A DNA stretch of 64,000 nt from Lepidodermella squamata (GCA_047495785.1 JBLDXI010000007.1:2914001-2978000), one strand, 5' to 3'; counted from the stretch's first letter, positions 43,072-54,956 are shown. The notes: generated by a model not told the origin, from the letters alone. Numbers and translations: made by a program.

Positions 43072-43757
43072 ATGAAAAATCACGATTCTTTAATTTGCCG
43101 CTCGGTGAAAAAATCCGGAAAATGTGTGATCGATATTTCGGGCCTTGGTGGCCGAAAAATTTACCTGGCTAGCTGATTCTCGTCAAATCGGTCTCGATAA
43201 TTTGAAACTATCCGCTGAAACCGACGGTTCTGATTTCATCGAATTGGTTTTTGAAACAATTTTCGGTCCTCATTTTCTAGTCTCTGCAAGACCTCAAGTC
43301 TTGGATTCATCAAAGGCCGCCGATGCTGTTATTAAATTTATTAAAAACCGAAATCCGCTAAAATATTCGTTTCGTCAAAACGAAAGCACGATGACGAAGA
43401 ATTTCATGGAAATCTGGAAGCTGCTCGGATCCGGATCTGATCTACAGCGAAACATTTTCCTTGATTCTGGTCAAAGGAAAAATCCCGAGTTCAAAGACTG
43501 GCTGGAAATGCTGAAATTTGGATTGAAATCGCCACATCGCCAAACAGGAAATTGGATATGTCGGGCGACGATTTACGATTTCGCTTGAGAGTTCAGCTAG
43601 TTCGGCGATTCTGAAGCAGCTACCTTTCGGTTTCAGCAAGCGTAAAGCGACGATTGAATCCTGCCGATACCGAAATGTCTCGCTAATTATCTGAAATTTG
43701 AAGATTTCACCACGGCAGTTGATTTGTCAGAAATTAGCGGATATTGGTTAAAATTAA
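43072..43757 (+). pseudogene. Family D5, internal deletion and frameshifts
   Basis: Same exon 1-to-exon 2 deletion junction as D3 (RQNESTMTKNFMEIWKLLG), so both descend from one deleted copy. In addition an 8-bp deletion near 43134 removes the TAEFR region and shifts frame, and later shifts destroy the C-terminus. The SOCS-box-like end is still visible as broken pieces (SSASSAILKQLPFGFSKRK, then CLANYLKFEDF) to about 43757. Confidence 0.85.
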
Positions 43758-43786
43758 ATTATAACAATTAACTAGAGCAGTTTTAA

Positions 43787-44206
43787 CCCTTTTACGGCGG
43801 GAAGGACGATTTCGGAACTTCGAATTTCAACAACTTCGAAAATTCAAGATGAAATTCAGAAAATTGAATTCGATGAATTCTTGATGGCCCTTTTGAGGAA
43901 TTGCTTTTCGATGTTGGCTACAAGGTTTTGAGACCAGGAAACTGTTATCTTGCATGGTCAGGACATACTAGCAAAATAGTCAACCGAAGATTGAAATTTC
44001 GATTTTTTCAACTTTAAATCGCATAGGTTTCTGATCATTTTTTGATCCAACACAAAATACCACCGTTTCCGCCATAGTCTCATTGACCTTTGTGTGATAG
44101 ATAAAGACAAACGGATTCCAAAATCGTCATCAGGGCCTTCGAAAATCCCTAGAACTGCCGTCAAATATTTTTTCTCTCGCAGATAAATAATTCCGCCTTG
44201 AAAGGG
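43787..44206. mobile_element. CCCTTTCA piggyBac-like MITE, 420 bp
   Basis: Ends CCCTTTTACGGCGG and CCGCCTTGAAAGGG, flanked by TTAA (43783-43786) and TCAA (44207-44210, one mutation). The paralogous unfilled site near 38416-38428 reads GTTTTACGTTGAAC, confirming insertion after duplication. The interior matches 63086-63784 in opposite orientation. Confidence 0.85.
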
Positions 44207-44291
44207 TCAAGTTGAACTGAGATCACAAAGTAACTTCCGGGAAAATTGCAGAAGTTGGCAGCGTGGCAGAAGGAACCTCCAGGCTTGTGTA

Positions 44292-44716
44292 GTGCTGTCT
44301 AAACCGGACTCTGGTCGCGCCAGGCAAAACATTCCGGTTAAGACAAAGCACGGATTAGGAAATATGAGTAAAATATAAACTAAACTTCAGGATTTTTCCT
44401 ATTATTTTTGGAAGTTCGGAGTCATTTGAGTCATACCTTTCCTCATAAATAATTGAACTACATAGACCCTTGGTGCCAAATCCGGGATACTTGCCCGATC
44501 GAAAAATTTCTAATTGTTGAGATGTCTCGTGACTGGCAGGTGCTTGCATTTTTACTTCAAATACCCTACAAAATCGAGCTTTTTCATGCCTAACTCAGAC
44601 CCCGAAATCCGTCCGGTTTATACCACCAGTCCGGTTTAGCCAGTAAACTTACTTTGTAAAGTCGACTCTTTTGGATCGAGCCAACCAAAAGCGTCCGGTT
44701 TAGACAAATTACACTG
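44292..44716. mobile_element. pogo-like MITE, copy 2
   Basis: Counterpart of 38509-38954, bounded by TA at 44290-44291 and 44717-44718. Ends GTGCTGTCTAAACCGGACTC and complement of CAGTGTAATTTGTCTAAACC. Confidence 0.65.
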
Positions 44717-45236
44717 TATTAATATTTTACTTGTTACTTATAAAATAAACCTTTCAGCCTAACTTGCCGGTAAGAAGCTTTCCGCTTTCAACAAACAAGA
44801 ACTTGTTGAAAAAGTGTGTGCATGTAGGCGACGTGGGTTTTATCGTTACACAGACTGCTGTAAAACTTATTGCCATGAATCCGTCCAGTAGTATACGGTT
44901 TACAATGAGTTAACGTCAGAAGAGTAATATATAGGCATACCTATTGCTTAATATTCATTCAGCTTACTTTTACAATTTCAAATTTTTATCATTATCATTA
45001 TTTTTTACTGTTAACACTTTAGTATTCGCTTAACTGTAAAAACGCTGTGGCTATATAGCTTCTAAAATGCTCACGTATTTACCCCCGCCTCCTCCCCCAT
45101 AGAACCTCCTATTTAGTCCACAAATAAAAAGGTGTTCCTCCAGCTAAGTAACCACTCGTGCTCAATACCAACGTCTACATATAGCTACATTTTTTTACAG
45201 TGTTGGTAAAAATCTGAAATCATTCAAAATATCAAA

Positions 45237-48200
45237 ATGGAAAATCACGATTCTTCTATTTGCCGTTCCGTGAAAATGTCTGGAAAATGTGCGATTGATA
45301 CGCCCGTATTTCGAAATTTAATGGCTAAACAATTTAGCTGGCTAGCTAATTCCGGGCACGCCGGCCTCGAAAACATGAAACTGGCCTCGGCGACTGATGG
45401 CCGCGATTTTATCGAGCTTGTCCCGAAAAATATGTTCGAGGGCCACTTTCTGGTCTCAACTCTACCGCAAGGCACGAGGGATCTATCAATAGCTGCCAAG
45501 GGTATTATTCAAGCTATTACGAATCGAAATTCTTCATCGCTGAAGCGGAAACATGACGATGATGATGATGATGGCCAATTCAAGTTTGAGCCCCTCGACG
45601 CTGCTTTGCTCTATGTCGCTCTTTGTTTCTGTGAATTCGCGATTTTTCGACGAGTTTACACGGCTAAACTACCAGTGATTCCACCGTGTTTCGCTTCCGC
45701 CATGTTGAACAGGATGCTTCACTTTGACAGTTTTGATGACAGCTGCTCAACGGCGCTTTTTTTAGTTGACAACGGGGCGGAGTTGAATGCCAAAGATGTC
45801 GACAGTAAGTGACGATTTCTTTTCACTGAAATTAACCGAGGGAATGTATTAGATAACAATCGTATTTCTCCAAAATCGAAATTGGGGTTGCCGAAAGACA
45901 ACAATTTTGGAAAATGTGCACTAAAAGTATTGTTCAAGAATTTTGGAACAGTAGCCACAGGCCGGAACCATCAGGTTTTGCGGGCAGTGGAGGCTTTAAA
46001 TTTACATAGTTTTCTCAACAATTTCTTCGTCCCATCACGATTTTCAAAAAAAATGATCTGAATTTCCATTCCAACCCTTTGCGATTATCGAATATGTTTG
46101 AAACTCTCGAAAGGTCTCACAAGTCAAATGAAAAATGAAACACCCTGCATCCTGCGATGTATTCTAGCTTGGCATCTTATGAATATTCCGCTAAGAATAT
46201 TTCATTTCATTTTCTGCTATTGAAAAGCCGCTGATTTCGTGTTTTCTTGAAATTTGGCAGGCGACTAGTAAAAATTGTGAGGTCGATTTTCGAATGCGTA
46301 ACTGTGCAATATTATGCTGAATAGTGTCCAAAATTATCCGCCAATTTTCTAAAAAACGACTAAAAATCGAAGAACGATAGTAAAATTGGGAAATTATTCA
46401 AGTTTGCTGCAAAAATGTCTCTTGTCTCCCTTTATCCTGTTATTTCATCATTTCTAAACCTAATTTTTAACCTGCGAAAATCATAGCTTCGCGCTGTAAG
46501 CCACTCCTCGAAACCTTCTGTGGATTTCAATTCCGTCAGACCAATTCCTAATTTTGACAATTTTGTTAGATGAATCTCACCTGAATATGGGCGACCAGGT
46601 TAATTTTCTCACGATATAAGGAGGATAGAGGCGTCTAAACCCCAAAGAAACCTGAATTCGAGTTTTATCTTCAGAATTACTAGGAAATTGTAAAAAATAA
46701 ACCAAAAATCACTTTTAACCTATATTATTTTTACTTAGCTCATAGCTCGGGGAAAATCTCCCAAAAAATTAATAATTCTGGGACGAAAATTGCAAGAGTA
46801 TCCTAAGACAGGGGTTCTCAAACTTTTTCGCGGCGGTGCCCCCATTTGGGGCACGCGACCAAAATAAGTAGACAGCTTCGCAAAAACATCTCGTAAAGCT
46901 GGGTGGCGCTTGTCAGCAACTTCTTTCAAAGACATAATACGCGAAGCGTCAGGAAGTAGTTGTTGAGCCGCTCTCATTTTGATTAAATCGCTTTTTAAAC
47001 CAGCTTTGGGGATGCGAAGGCACGTAGATAGTTCTGTTCTATCAGCATCGCTGAGACAGAGAGGGCCTGTCATGAATCGACAATAGAGTCGCAGCCTCTG
47101 GAAATCCAGGTAGCCAAAGCGTAGGCCAAACTCAGCCTTGACAGCTTCGAGACACACAAAAAAAGTCGTTCCTAGCCGCAGAAGCTGATGTAGCGCTACA
47201 CTCATTGACAGTCGGAAAATGGGACCAATCAATCGAATCCTCTTCCAAGCTGTCGATCAGCAAATTGAGCTTGAGTCTGAACTGGGGGATGGCAGTGACC
47301 AAATCGATCAACGTGTTATTCTTGCCTTGCAAAGCCGTGTTGAGCCCTCATTTTATTGCAGACAACGCATTACACACACGCACAAGGAGTTCGTTTTGCG
47401 TTTTATGAATGAGAAATAAGAAAACTGGAAACGGACAAAAATGGGCCGGCGTGCCCCAAGTCGCACGCATTCCCCGTCGGCCCTTCAAAATGCCCCAAGT
47501 CGCACGCGTGCCCCAGTTTGAGAACCCCTGTCCTAAGAGCGCCACTCGTTATCGAAAGAAGATCCATCGATTGGTTTTTGCAGGGCATTTACCTGAAGTT
47601 CAGGTGAAAATCGGGTAATTTCGGACTAAAGAAAATTAGTGAAAATTAGCAGAGTGAAAATTATATTTCTCAATTTTTTTGAAAACCAGATGATGCGCCA
47701 TCTGTTCATCATTTCATGTCCAAATTGTACCCAAAGAAGAGAATTTCACGACAAACACGATGGTTATTTTTTCGTAATTTTAGGATTTTTTAAACGGGTC
47801 AAAATTCATTTCACAGTTTTTGAGGTTGCAAATAAAATTCAAAATCGACAGGAATAACAGCGAAATTGAAGCACCATTTTTTGAAGGATTCTCGTTGGAA
47901 AAAACCATTACTTTTGGATTGGACATCTTAGCAAAACATGTGATTCACGCGCAAGGTTCGCGCTGTGTTCTGGTTTAGATTCATGCGCATGAATCACGTG
48001 GTTGTTTGTGTCTGTTTTGCTAACAAGCAAAAATTAATGGTGTTTACCACCGAGAAACTTCAAAAAATTGTTATAATTCAGTAAAAAATCGTTGAAGGTC
48101 AAAATTGGGCTCAAAAGGGAGCTCACCTCCAGGCGCGGTTAGATCCATCGACAATCGTTTCAATTTCACTTTCATTCTTGTCGATGATTTTCCATTTCAT

Positions 48201-49553
48201 TTGCAAGCTCAAAACCTATAAAGGACATTTTGAGCAATTTAAAAAAATCTTAAAATCACGAAAAAATAACCATCTCGTTCCTCTCAAAATTCTCTTTCGG
48301 GTTCTATCAACAAACTTGAGAGAACCAGCTCTGATTTAACGAAATCGATCGAATGAAAATCCACTTCTTTGTTTACTCTCCCACCGAAATTCGGACATCT
48401 TTTCATGATTCAGCTGAACATCTGCGACCCATGGTGTTCCGCTCTTTTCTCGTGAGTAGTCAGTCTATCTTAAATTATGTCTATGGTAGGCAGTCTATCC
48501 TAAATTATGTCTATGGCATTAGCCAATTCTGTTTTCGATCGCCAAAAATATAAGATAAAAATCGATAAATCGGGGCTCAACTTACACACCTTTGCACCAA
48601 AAACCATCGATTCCTGGAAAAGAACTGATTTTTAATTTTAATCATCGAAAAACATGGTTTTGTCCAAAATTTCCCGCGCTTTTGCTGTATTGTTATATTT
48701 TATGGAGCGGGCAATTTTTCCTAATAATTCATTCAATTTTTCAGGAGCTTTCTTTGCGATTGTTCGGAGTTTCAATTCACTCAGATACCAGTATCAGTCG
48801 GTGAAATTGTTGACAAAAAGTCGCCTGTTATCGTTAATGATACCGAAAGTGCCTCCAACGTCGCTGCTAAATTTCAATGGAAAACGGGATTTTGTCGATA
48901 ATTTGAGCATGCTATTACCTGCGATTTGCAAACATCCTGTGATTATGGAGAAAATGTGCGATGCATTTCAACACTCAACGCGCCGACCGACTTTCAGCTG
49001 GGCTGAGTTCTTCATTCACAGACATGAATATAGCGCTGCCAATGAAACTTTGGCTAGAGAATACTTCAGTCTTACTTTAAAATATATCATTCTACCACTT
49101 TTACGGTCTGGCTTCACGGCTAGTGAATATCAGGACCCATGGTTCTGTATGATTAATTTTAGCATCATTTGGGAACTACTTGGAAATGGGTCTGAATTGC
49201 AGCACAAATTCCTGTCGGCTGTCCTTCAATGCATCAGCGAAAGAACGTTTGACGGTTGGTCTAGCACGATGGAAGCACTTAGGCCCTGGGGTCGAGGAAG
49301 ATCCCAGGCTGAAATCGATCAAACGAATAAGGCACTTGAAAATTTAAGGCGGCGATATTTTTTTTCTCTTCAACATTCAGCTCGTTCCGCAATATTGAGG
49401 CAACTACCCTGGGGCATGAGCAGGCGCAAATCGGGTATTGATAGCCTGCCTCTTCCGAACTGTCTCGCGAATTATCTTCAATTTGATCATCTCGATTTTG
49501 CTGTTGATATTTCGAATATGAATATGAACGCAATTTGGTTTAGTGATAATTAG
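45237..49553 (+). CDS. Family D6: ankyrin-like/SOCS-box-like protein with hAT in intron
   Basis: Exon 1 45237-45804, intron 45805-48744 (GTAAGT...TTTTTCAG, phase 1), exon 2 48745-49553; 458 aa. Start MENHDSSICRSVKMSGKCAI. The charged insert is an expanded acidic run (KRKHDDDDDDG, from GAT repeats at about 45553-45574). Exon 1 ends CSTALFLVDNGAELNAKDVD. Exon 2 has LTLKYIILPLLRSGFTA, a coiled-coil-like region and the SOCS-box-like SLQHSARSAILRQLPWGMSR with LPLPNCLANYLQFDHL, ending IWFSDN. The 2.9-kb intron contains a hAT element and a 30-bp tandem duplication. Exon 2 and the downstream 2 kb are duplicated at 59065 with very high identity. Confidence 0.78.
46809..47530 (-). mobile_element. hAT transposon remnant, 8-bp TSD
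   Basis: CAGGGGTTCTCAAACTTTTT at 46809 and its counterpart ...AGTTTGAGAACCCCTG ending 47530 are flanked by the perfect 8-bp duplication TCCTAAGA (46801-46808, 47531-47538). CAGGGGTTCTCAA ends and 8-bp TSDs are typical of hAT elements. 722 bp, so most of the transposase is gone. It lies in the D6 intron and is absent from the D7 intron. Confidence 0.9.
46830..47332 (-). pseudogene. hAT transposase C-terminal fragment
   Basis: Minus-strand frames 47332-47132 and 47232-46735 overlap with one shift. They encode a transposase-like tail: VFQRLRLYCRF-type helices, CLRIPKAGLKSDLIKMRAAQ, then RHPALRDVFAKLSTYFG, which resembles the hAT dimerisation region. The frame runs out through the TIR and into flanking DNA, so the native C-terminus is lost. 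No DDE catalytic residues remain. Confidence 0.55.
48461..48517 (+). repeat. 30-bp tandem duplication
   Basis: CAGTCTATCTTAAATTATGT plus CTATGGTAGG occurs twice in a row in the D6 intron. Recent slippage-type duplication. Confidence 0.85.
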
Positions 49554-51218
49554 AATGAATATATTGATTGCATGTCTTCATGTTTTCTTTTCAGGTAATT
49601 AACACACTTCTATATACAGGTGCGTGAATAAACTGTGTAATTAGCTCGTCGAGAGCGCGCTCAAGTGGGTGTGTGCGCACCCTGTTCACCTGTGTTCACA
49701 TTGCGTGACGCGCATTCGCGTGTGCGCATATATCCACTTCACACCCACTCCGCCCTAATTTTCAATTGTTGCTGTTGATGTTTTGTTGTCATTGCTATTT
49801 GCTCAGAGAATAAAAACTACTTTTATTTCTTATTGTTCAAGTTTTATGAAGTCACCGATTTTTAAGGTGGTCGCGCTGTTTTTCCCCGGTCAGTCATCAT
49901 ATCGCATCGGAATTGCCATTTATTAGCCGAATATTCACTTACCACTAACACTCGTTATATTTATTTTCAATTTTTTCCACTTTTTCATTGGTTCAACTTG
50001 CAGAAAATACCGCAGTAGCCGTCCGCGTTAAACCTGTTTTTTTTACAGGAAAACACAATTTAAGCATATGATTTGTCTCCCTTTTATGTCAGAAAACTGG
50101 CTCTTTAAAATGCGGGTTATTTCGCCGAGTTCGAAACCAATATTTCTAGGTTTCATGAGCCGGTTGTCCGCCTTGAATTCAACGCCTGTTTTCCATATTT
50201 TTCCTCAGTTCTTATTTTCGTTCGATGATTTTTGAAAATTGAACCCCAACGGTCTCCATTATTCCGGCGCTAAAATTGATTTTTTTTCGATTCTTTGAAA
50301 TTTTCTGGATTCTTTTCCTGATCTCCATTGATGCTGCCCCCTAGCCAACATAGGATTTGGTTATTTTCGCTACCTAGTACGATCACCCAGTTAGGGTTAG
50401 GATTGGTTAGGTAGGTAGTTTAGGCACACAGTAAAAAAAAGTTCGCTATTTAGCACTTGGCATTTAGCACAGCCGGTTATTTAGCATAAAAATTGAAACA
50501 ATTTCTTTTATACAATTTTTATAATTTTTACCTATAATTTGCTATTTATCGCCTCGAATTTCATTTTTTGGTAATTAGAAGCTTCAATTTTTCGACTAAA
50601 TAGGAGGCGAAATCGATAATAGAAATCGATATCGGCTCTGTATAGGTAGAGGTACATAGAAGTTCATAAACAGACCGCCGATGGCGCAAATTAAGCGTAA
50701 CCGTTAAATCTATCGGTTTTGAAGTATGATGACGAAATTGAGATTGTGCAGCACCCCATTTTTTGTCTGGAAAAAGCTTAGGTTGCCGAATCGATATGCC
50801 GAATAATATATAATTTCTCTCATTTTATGCTTTTTAAGCCCCATTTTTCTGGTATTATTTCGTATTTTTTGAAAGATTTATGCTCTAAACTCTAGTAAAA
50901 AACTAGTCGCATTAGCTTGATACTTCAGGATAACCTCAAGTCGTGCAACCAGAGATCAAAATTTTGATTTTTGCTTAAATTAAAATCTTTTGAAAATTCA
51001 AAAACATTTTCATACAATTTTAAAATTTAATTTTTTTAATTTGTTTTTTTTCGTGAAATTGTTGCTCAAAATATTTCCAAATTTACAACCTTGGCAGACA
51101 TACCTTCGCCCTTCGGCAAAACTGTTTTGAAGCCTTTATCGACTCGCGTCTCAATTCTTAATCCTCAATAATGAATTTTTTATGAATTAGGTATAGATAT
51201 TTTGAATTCGAAACTGAA
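49554..51218. other. Spacer between D6 and E2
   Basis: No gene. GCGTGACGCGCATTCGCGTG with flanking GTGGGTGTG/CACACCCAC inverted pieces spans 49665-49752. AATAAA lies near 49809. The empty target site TTTATGTC of the retrotransposon is at 50083-50090, and a telomere-like TTAGGGTTAGG stretch lies near 50392. A third, diverged R1 repeat occupies 50595-50770. Confidence 0.6.
50595..50770 (+). repeat. Dispersed repeat R1, copy 3 (diverged)
   Basis: AATCGATATCGGCTCTGTA, GACCGCCGATGGCGCAAA and AAATCTATCGGTTTTGAAGT align in order with copies at 28297 and 35150. Confidence 0.55.
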
Positions 51219-53013
51219 ATGGAGCTGAATTGTTCACCCGAAATGTTCTGCGTTGCTTTGAGAAAAACGGCTGAAATGCTTGTATTGAGGGCGAGAATAA
51301 CAGCCGTTGAACATGAAGTGGTCAGCATGTTGTCACTCACTGCAGCCGAGAACTATGCCGTATGCCTTGTACCTCTGCGCTTCAGCGGAAAATTCTACAT
51401 AAAGCATAGCATGTATGTTGGGCCCCTGTCTAAGGTTACGATAAATCAATTCATGCTCGACTACATTGCTACACTGAACGACGAAGAGCTAGCGGAGCTG
51501 AACCGAATCGGCGAAAATCTTGGCCGAGTGCCGATTTCTCCTCTCGGCCTCATCACACTTCATCTCGCCGTCGATCAGCGTGATTTCTCGTATTTTCTGC
51601 ACGTGGTCGAGGCGGAACATGGCGAGACAGAACTGCCGCGCTGCGTCCTTGCCGTCCTTGCTGAGACGTTTTTCATGTCGACTAAGAGAGATGAGCCGTT
51701 CACCAAGTCTGCCGTCGATATCCTCGAGTATTTGGCCGCAAGGTGGAGAATTGGTGGCAAGTGGCTGGCGCCGATCATTACGGAGCATCCTTTTTACTCG
51801 CGTGAGTTATATAAATTAGAAATCAGTGTAATTGGAATTTTTATGTTTTTTCCGTGTTATCAAAAAAGTTTCTCTGCAATTTTGTTAATCTAATCCTGAT
51901 TTTGATACTTGGAAAAATTCTCTTTCCAAATAAATTCTCCTGTTTTTCGAAATTTGGTCGATAAAAAGTGAAAACTCACAAAGCGTCAAAAATCATCCAA
52001 ATTTAAAAATCGTAAATGTTTTCGATCGCCAAAAATCAGGGGAAAATGTTAGAATCATCAAAACTTAAAAATAAATTGGCAATCACCTTGCACGCCTTAG
52101 TAACCTTAGTCACCCCAGTTGACGGTTTGTGACTTCATATTGATTTAAAAAATCCCAATAAATTTGGTCCAAAAGCGGGTAACATTACCGAGCATCGGGT
52201 TTTCTGCGGTAAAATCGCAGATAAAGCATGGAAATTGCTTCAAAAGATTATTAAATTATTTTGAAATTTTTTCCAGATCTACTTCGCTGTTTGTTCGCCG
52301 ATTTTGACCGCCATAAATTCAGCGATGAAAGCGCAGCCATCGACCGCCCGAACCGCTCGAAAATCGTCGATATCCTGATCGACAAATTCAGCCATCTGCC
52401 AGCCGACATCTTCCCCTTCGACCTGATAATAGGGCAGATGGCCGTATGTCGTGCTAACATCCCGGATTATGAGACCAAATTGTGCCGCCTGTATGCCATC
52501 GCCTCGAATTCTGCCAACTGGAACTGGCCGCAGCTCTTTTTCGAGTATTATTGGAAAGGCCCGAAATATTTGCGAGTCATACTCGAAATCGCCCTGGTCC
52601 TATTGAAAGCCGGCTTTACTTTCCCTCTCACATCCACTCTGCAAGCATTCTGGGCCAAGAACCTAACCGAGGCCTTTAGCAACCGATTCGCCAATGACGC
52701 CGAATGGCAGTTGTTTGCCAAGATTTTTCTGCTCTTCTTCAACAACTTGGATTTTGACCTGAACAGCGTCACGATAGAACCTGTCCTCTACTGTCAAATT
52801 ACTCTTAAGGAACGTTTGTTGGCTAGTTGCGGGGCGGTGTACCCGTTCTCGCTTCAAGATTGCGCCCGCCGAAGCGTCGCCCGTTGCCTGCCGGTTGGCC
52901 TCATTGAGCACAAGCTGGCTATCAACAGTTTACCGCTGCCGGGCCGATTTCGCGACTTCCTCAACTATGAAGATCTCGAGGCTGCTCTCAAAAACATCTT
53001 GATCAGAAATTGA
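51219..53013 (+). CDS. Family E2: two-exon ankyrin-like/SOCS-box-like protein
   Basis: Exon 1 51219-51801, intron 51802-52276 (GTGAGT...TTTTTTCCAG, phase 1), exon 2 52277-53013; 439 aa. Begins MELNCSPEMFCVALRKTAEM. Exon 1 has the ankyrin-like SPLGLITLHLAVDQRDFSYF. Exon 2 aligns with E1 and with D exon 2 (RSKIVDILIDKFSHLPADIF; LEIALVLLKAGFTFP) and ends YPFSLQDCARRSVARCLPVG, then LPLPGRFRDFLNYEDL. This is the closest match in the window to the BC-box pattern, with a cysteine (SLQDC) that the others lack, plus LPLP as Cullin-5-type box. The exon 1 frame closes within the intron soon after the donor, as expected. Confidence 0.78.
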
Positions 53014-53938
53014 TCTATCAATTCTTGTAGGAACCATTTCTGTCGCTGTTACTTTGATGATAATCTGTTATTTTACGGCAATTACCGAATTACAAGGCAG
53101 TGTAATTCTGTGTTTTTCAAACCCCCGGCAACCTCTGCTCTCAATTCAGGATTTGCCTTATGATTAGTTTTGATGAAAACTAAAGGTAAAAATGCTTCTT
53201 AGGCACTTACAGGCGCCACATTTTTGTTCTTATTTTTGTTTCAGTGGGCATCAGTTATACTCTTTTTCTAGTTCTATCTGTCGATGAATTCACAAAAATC
53301 TAGAATTTTCGCTCAAAGGCACGTGGCCTCTTTTTCGGTTCTGCCCTATAATTTTTCGAAATTCCATCAACCAATATTCAGGTTTTGCCCTTTATTCAAC
53401 CATGCCTTATATTTCGGTATTGGTTTTTTTCATCGTTTTCATCGCTCTTCTACTGCGGAATTAGTTCTTAAAAGATTGAAAATCGTTTTTTTCACAAAAC
53501 GATTAATCTTTTAATTAATCTTCAATTTCGAATTAATGCTTACCAGGTAAAATTCAATTGAATTTTTGGGTTAATAGCATGCTGATGATATGACAATACA
53601 TCTTGATTTTGACTTGAGTGTCGAAACTTTCAGCTTGTTTCATTTTGATCATTTCGACTGCTCTTAATAATTTTTGAAAAATCTTAAAATTTTTTCAAAA
53701 TTTTGCGGAAAATTTGATTTGATCTTTTTCGCATTATCTTTGTTTATGTTGAACTTTTTTCGTTGCGATACCTGAGAATTAATTTCATTGAATGCTCAAG
53801 ATCAAAACATATCCGGTTCGCTGTTTCGCTGTCGGAAATTTCAGCCTTTTTGTGTTTTCGTTAATCAGTTTTTTAGTAAATAATACCAAAAATGTTGTTT
53901 TTTGAATTTTATTTTAGTTGCGCTGATTTATTTTTGAA
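53014..53938. other. Spacer between E2 and E3
   Basis: AT-rich, no supported gene. The ORF at 53284 is unsupported. A TTTTATTTTAG acceptor near 53918 precedes the E3 start. Confidence 0.5.
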
Positions 53939-54564
53939 ATGGAGCCAAATACCGTGTGTTGCGTCGGTAGCAACGACATGTTTTCCAACTGCCCGATTCA
54001 GAGCGACGAGTATTGCCTCGCGTTGGTTGACACCGTTGTGATGCTGATTAACATGGTCCGAGATCAAATCGCCGACCCGCAAGTTCTCGAACTGCTGTCA
54101 TCGCATACGGCTGAGAAATTCACCGCCTGCCTGGCGCCCTTGAGCTGCAATAATTCCGGGTATTTTTTTGTCGGATCGCTCTCAAATCGGCTACCCAGGA
54201 ATGCAAGCTGTGAATTCTACAATTGCGAATTTTATCGCTACTCTGGACGTTTTCGAGCTGGACAGCCTCGAACAAATCTCAGGGTCGAGCAACTGGTGGG
54301 TTGCGCCCCTCGACCTAATTCAGCTGCATTTAGCGGCTGATCTTCGCGATTTCGACTCGTTTCAACGCTTGATGGACGCTTGGCAAGACCGCATCTCGCC
54401 ATGCCTCGTCTCGATTTTAACCGAGTCATTCTTCGTCTCGACGTGTCGCTTCGAACCGTTCGCGCGAGCGGCGGCTCATATAATGGAGCGTTTAGCATCG
54501 TTGTGGAAAATTGGCCAGTGCTGGATGCAATCGTTTCCGAGAATTCACCCTTTTGCTTATGAAT
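53939..54564 (+). pseudogene. Family E3: exon 1 only, one frameshift
   Basis: Starts MEPNTVCCVGSNDMFSNCPI and follows E1 closely. The frame shifts by one base at a run of seven T near 54163-54169, continuing as SQIGYPGMQAVNST...SPLDLIQLHLAADLRDFDSF (the first residue of that stretch replaces the E1 ISPLD context). It ends at a good donor, GAAT|GTAAGT, at 54565, the same codon as in E1 and E2. With one T removed exon 1 has the family's 3n+1 length. No exon 2 follows: at about 54957 the sequence changes to duplicated D-flank material. So either a broken gene, or one cut off by the duplication; the T run alone could be a sequencing error. Confidence 0.75.
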
Positions 54565-54956
54565 GTAAGTTTCAACTAGGTTGAGAACTCATTTATTTGT
54601 AATGTTTTAATTTTACTAATTTTCCATTCTCAAAATTTAATTTGTGAAATTTACTTACCTATGCATCTATGCATACAGTGAAAATCAGAAGTTACGTTCG
54701 GTCAGGAATTTGTTGAGTTGGATCTAAAAATATCTAACACGCGCCCGAACTATTTTTAGATCCAAGCTTGGGTTAAATTCAGCTAAAAAATGAAAAGTGT
54801 AACTCGGACAGACTAAGAAGTTTTGAAAGTTGTAAAAATTGAATATTCATAAGGTGCTAATTAATATTCCGAAGCCCTCAAAGTTGGTGATTATCTCAGA
54901 AAAATTCCGGAAAAATTATTTTTGATTTACCGTTACCTTATGAGCTATGTTTGGAA

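Larger units (their letters stand above)
43072..45236 (+). repeat. Segmental duplication X, copy 2
   Basis: Homologous to 37690-40506 but with a TTAA MITE (43787-44206) and without the MULE-like insertion. Confidence 0.8.
48545..51420 (+). repeat. Segmental duplication Y, copy 1
   Basis: End of the D6 intron, D6 exon 2, 1.7-kb spacer and the first ~200 bp of E2. Closely matches 58815-62859. This copy has about 650 bp (50342-50990, including an R1 repeat) that the other lacks, while the other has the retrotransposon. Confidence 0.85.
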
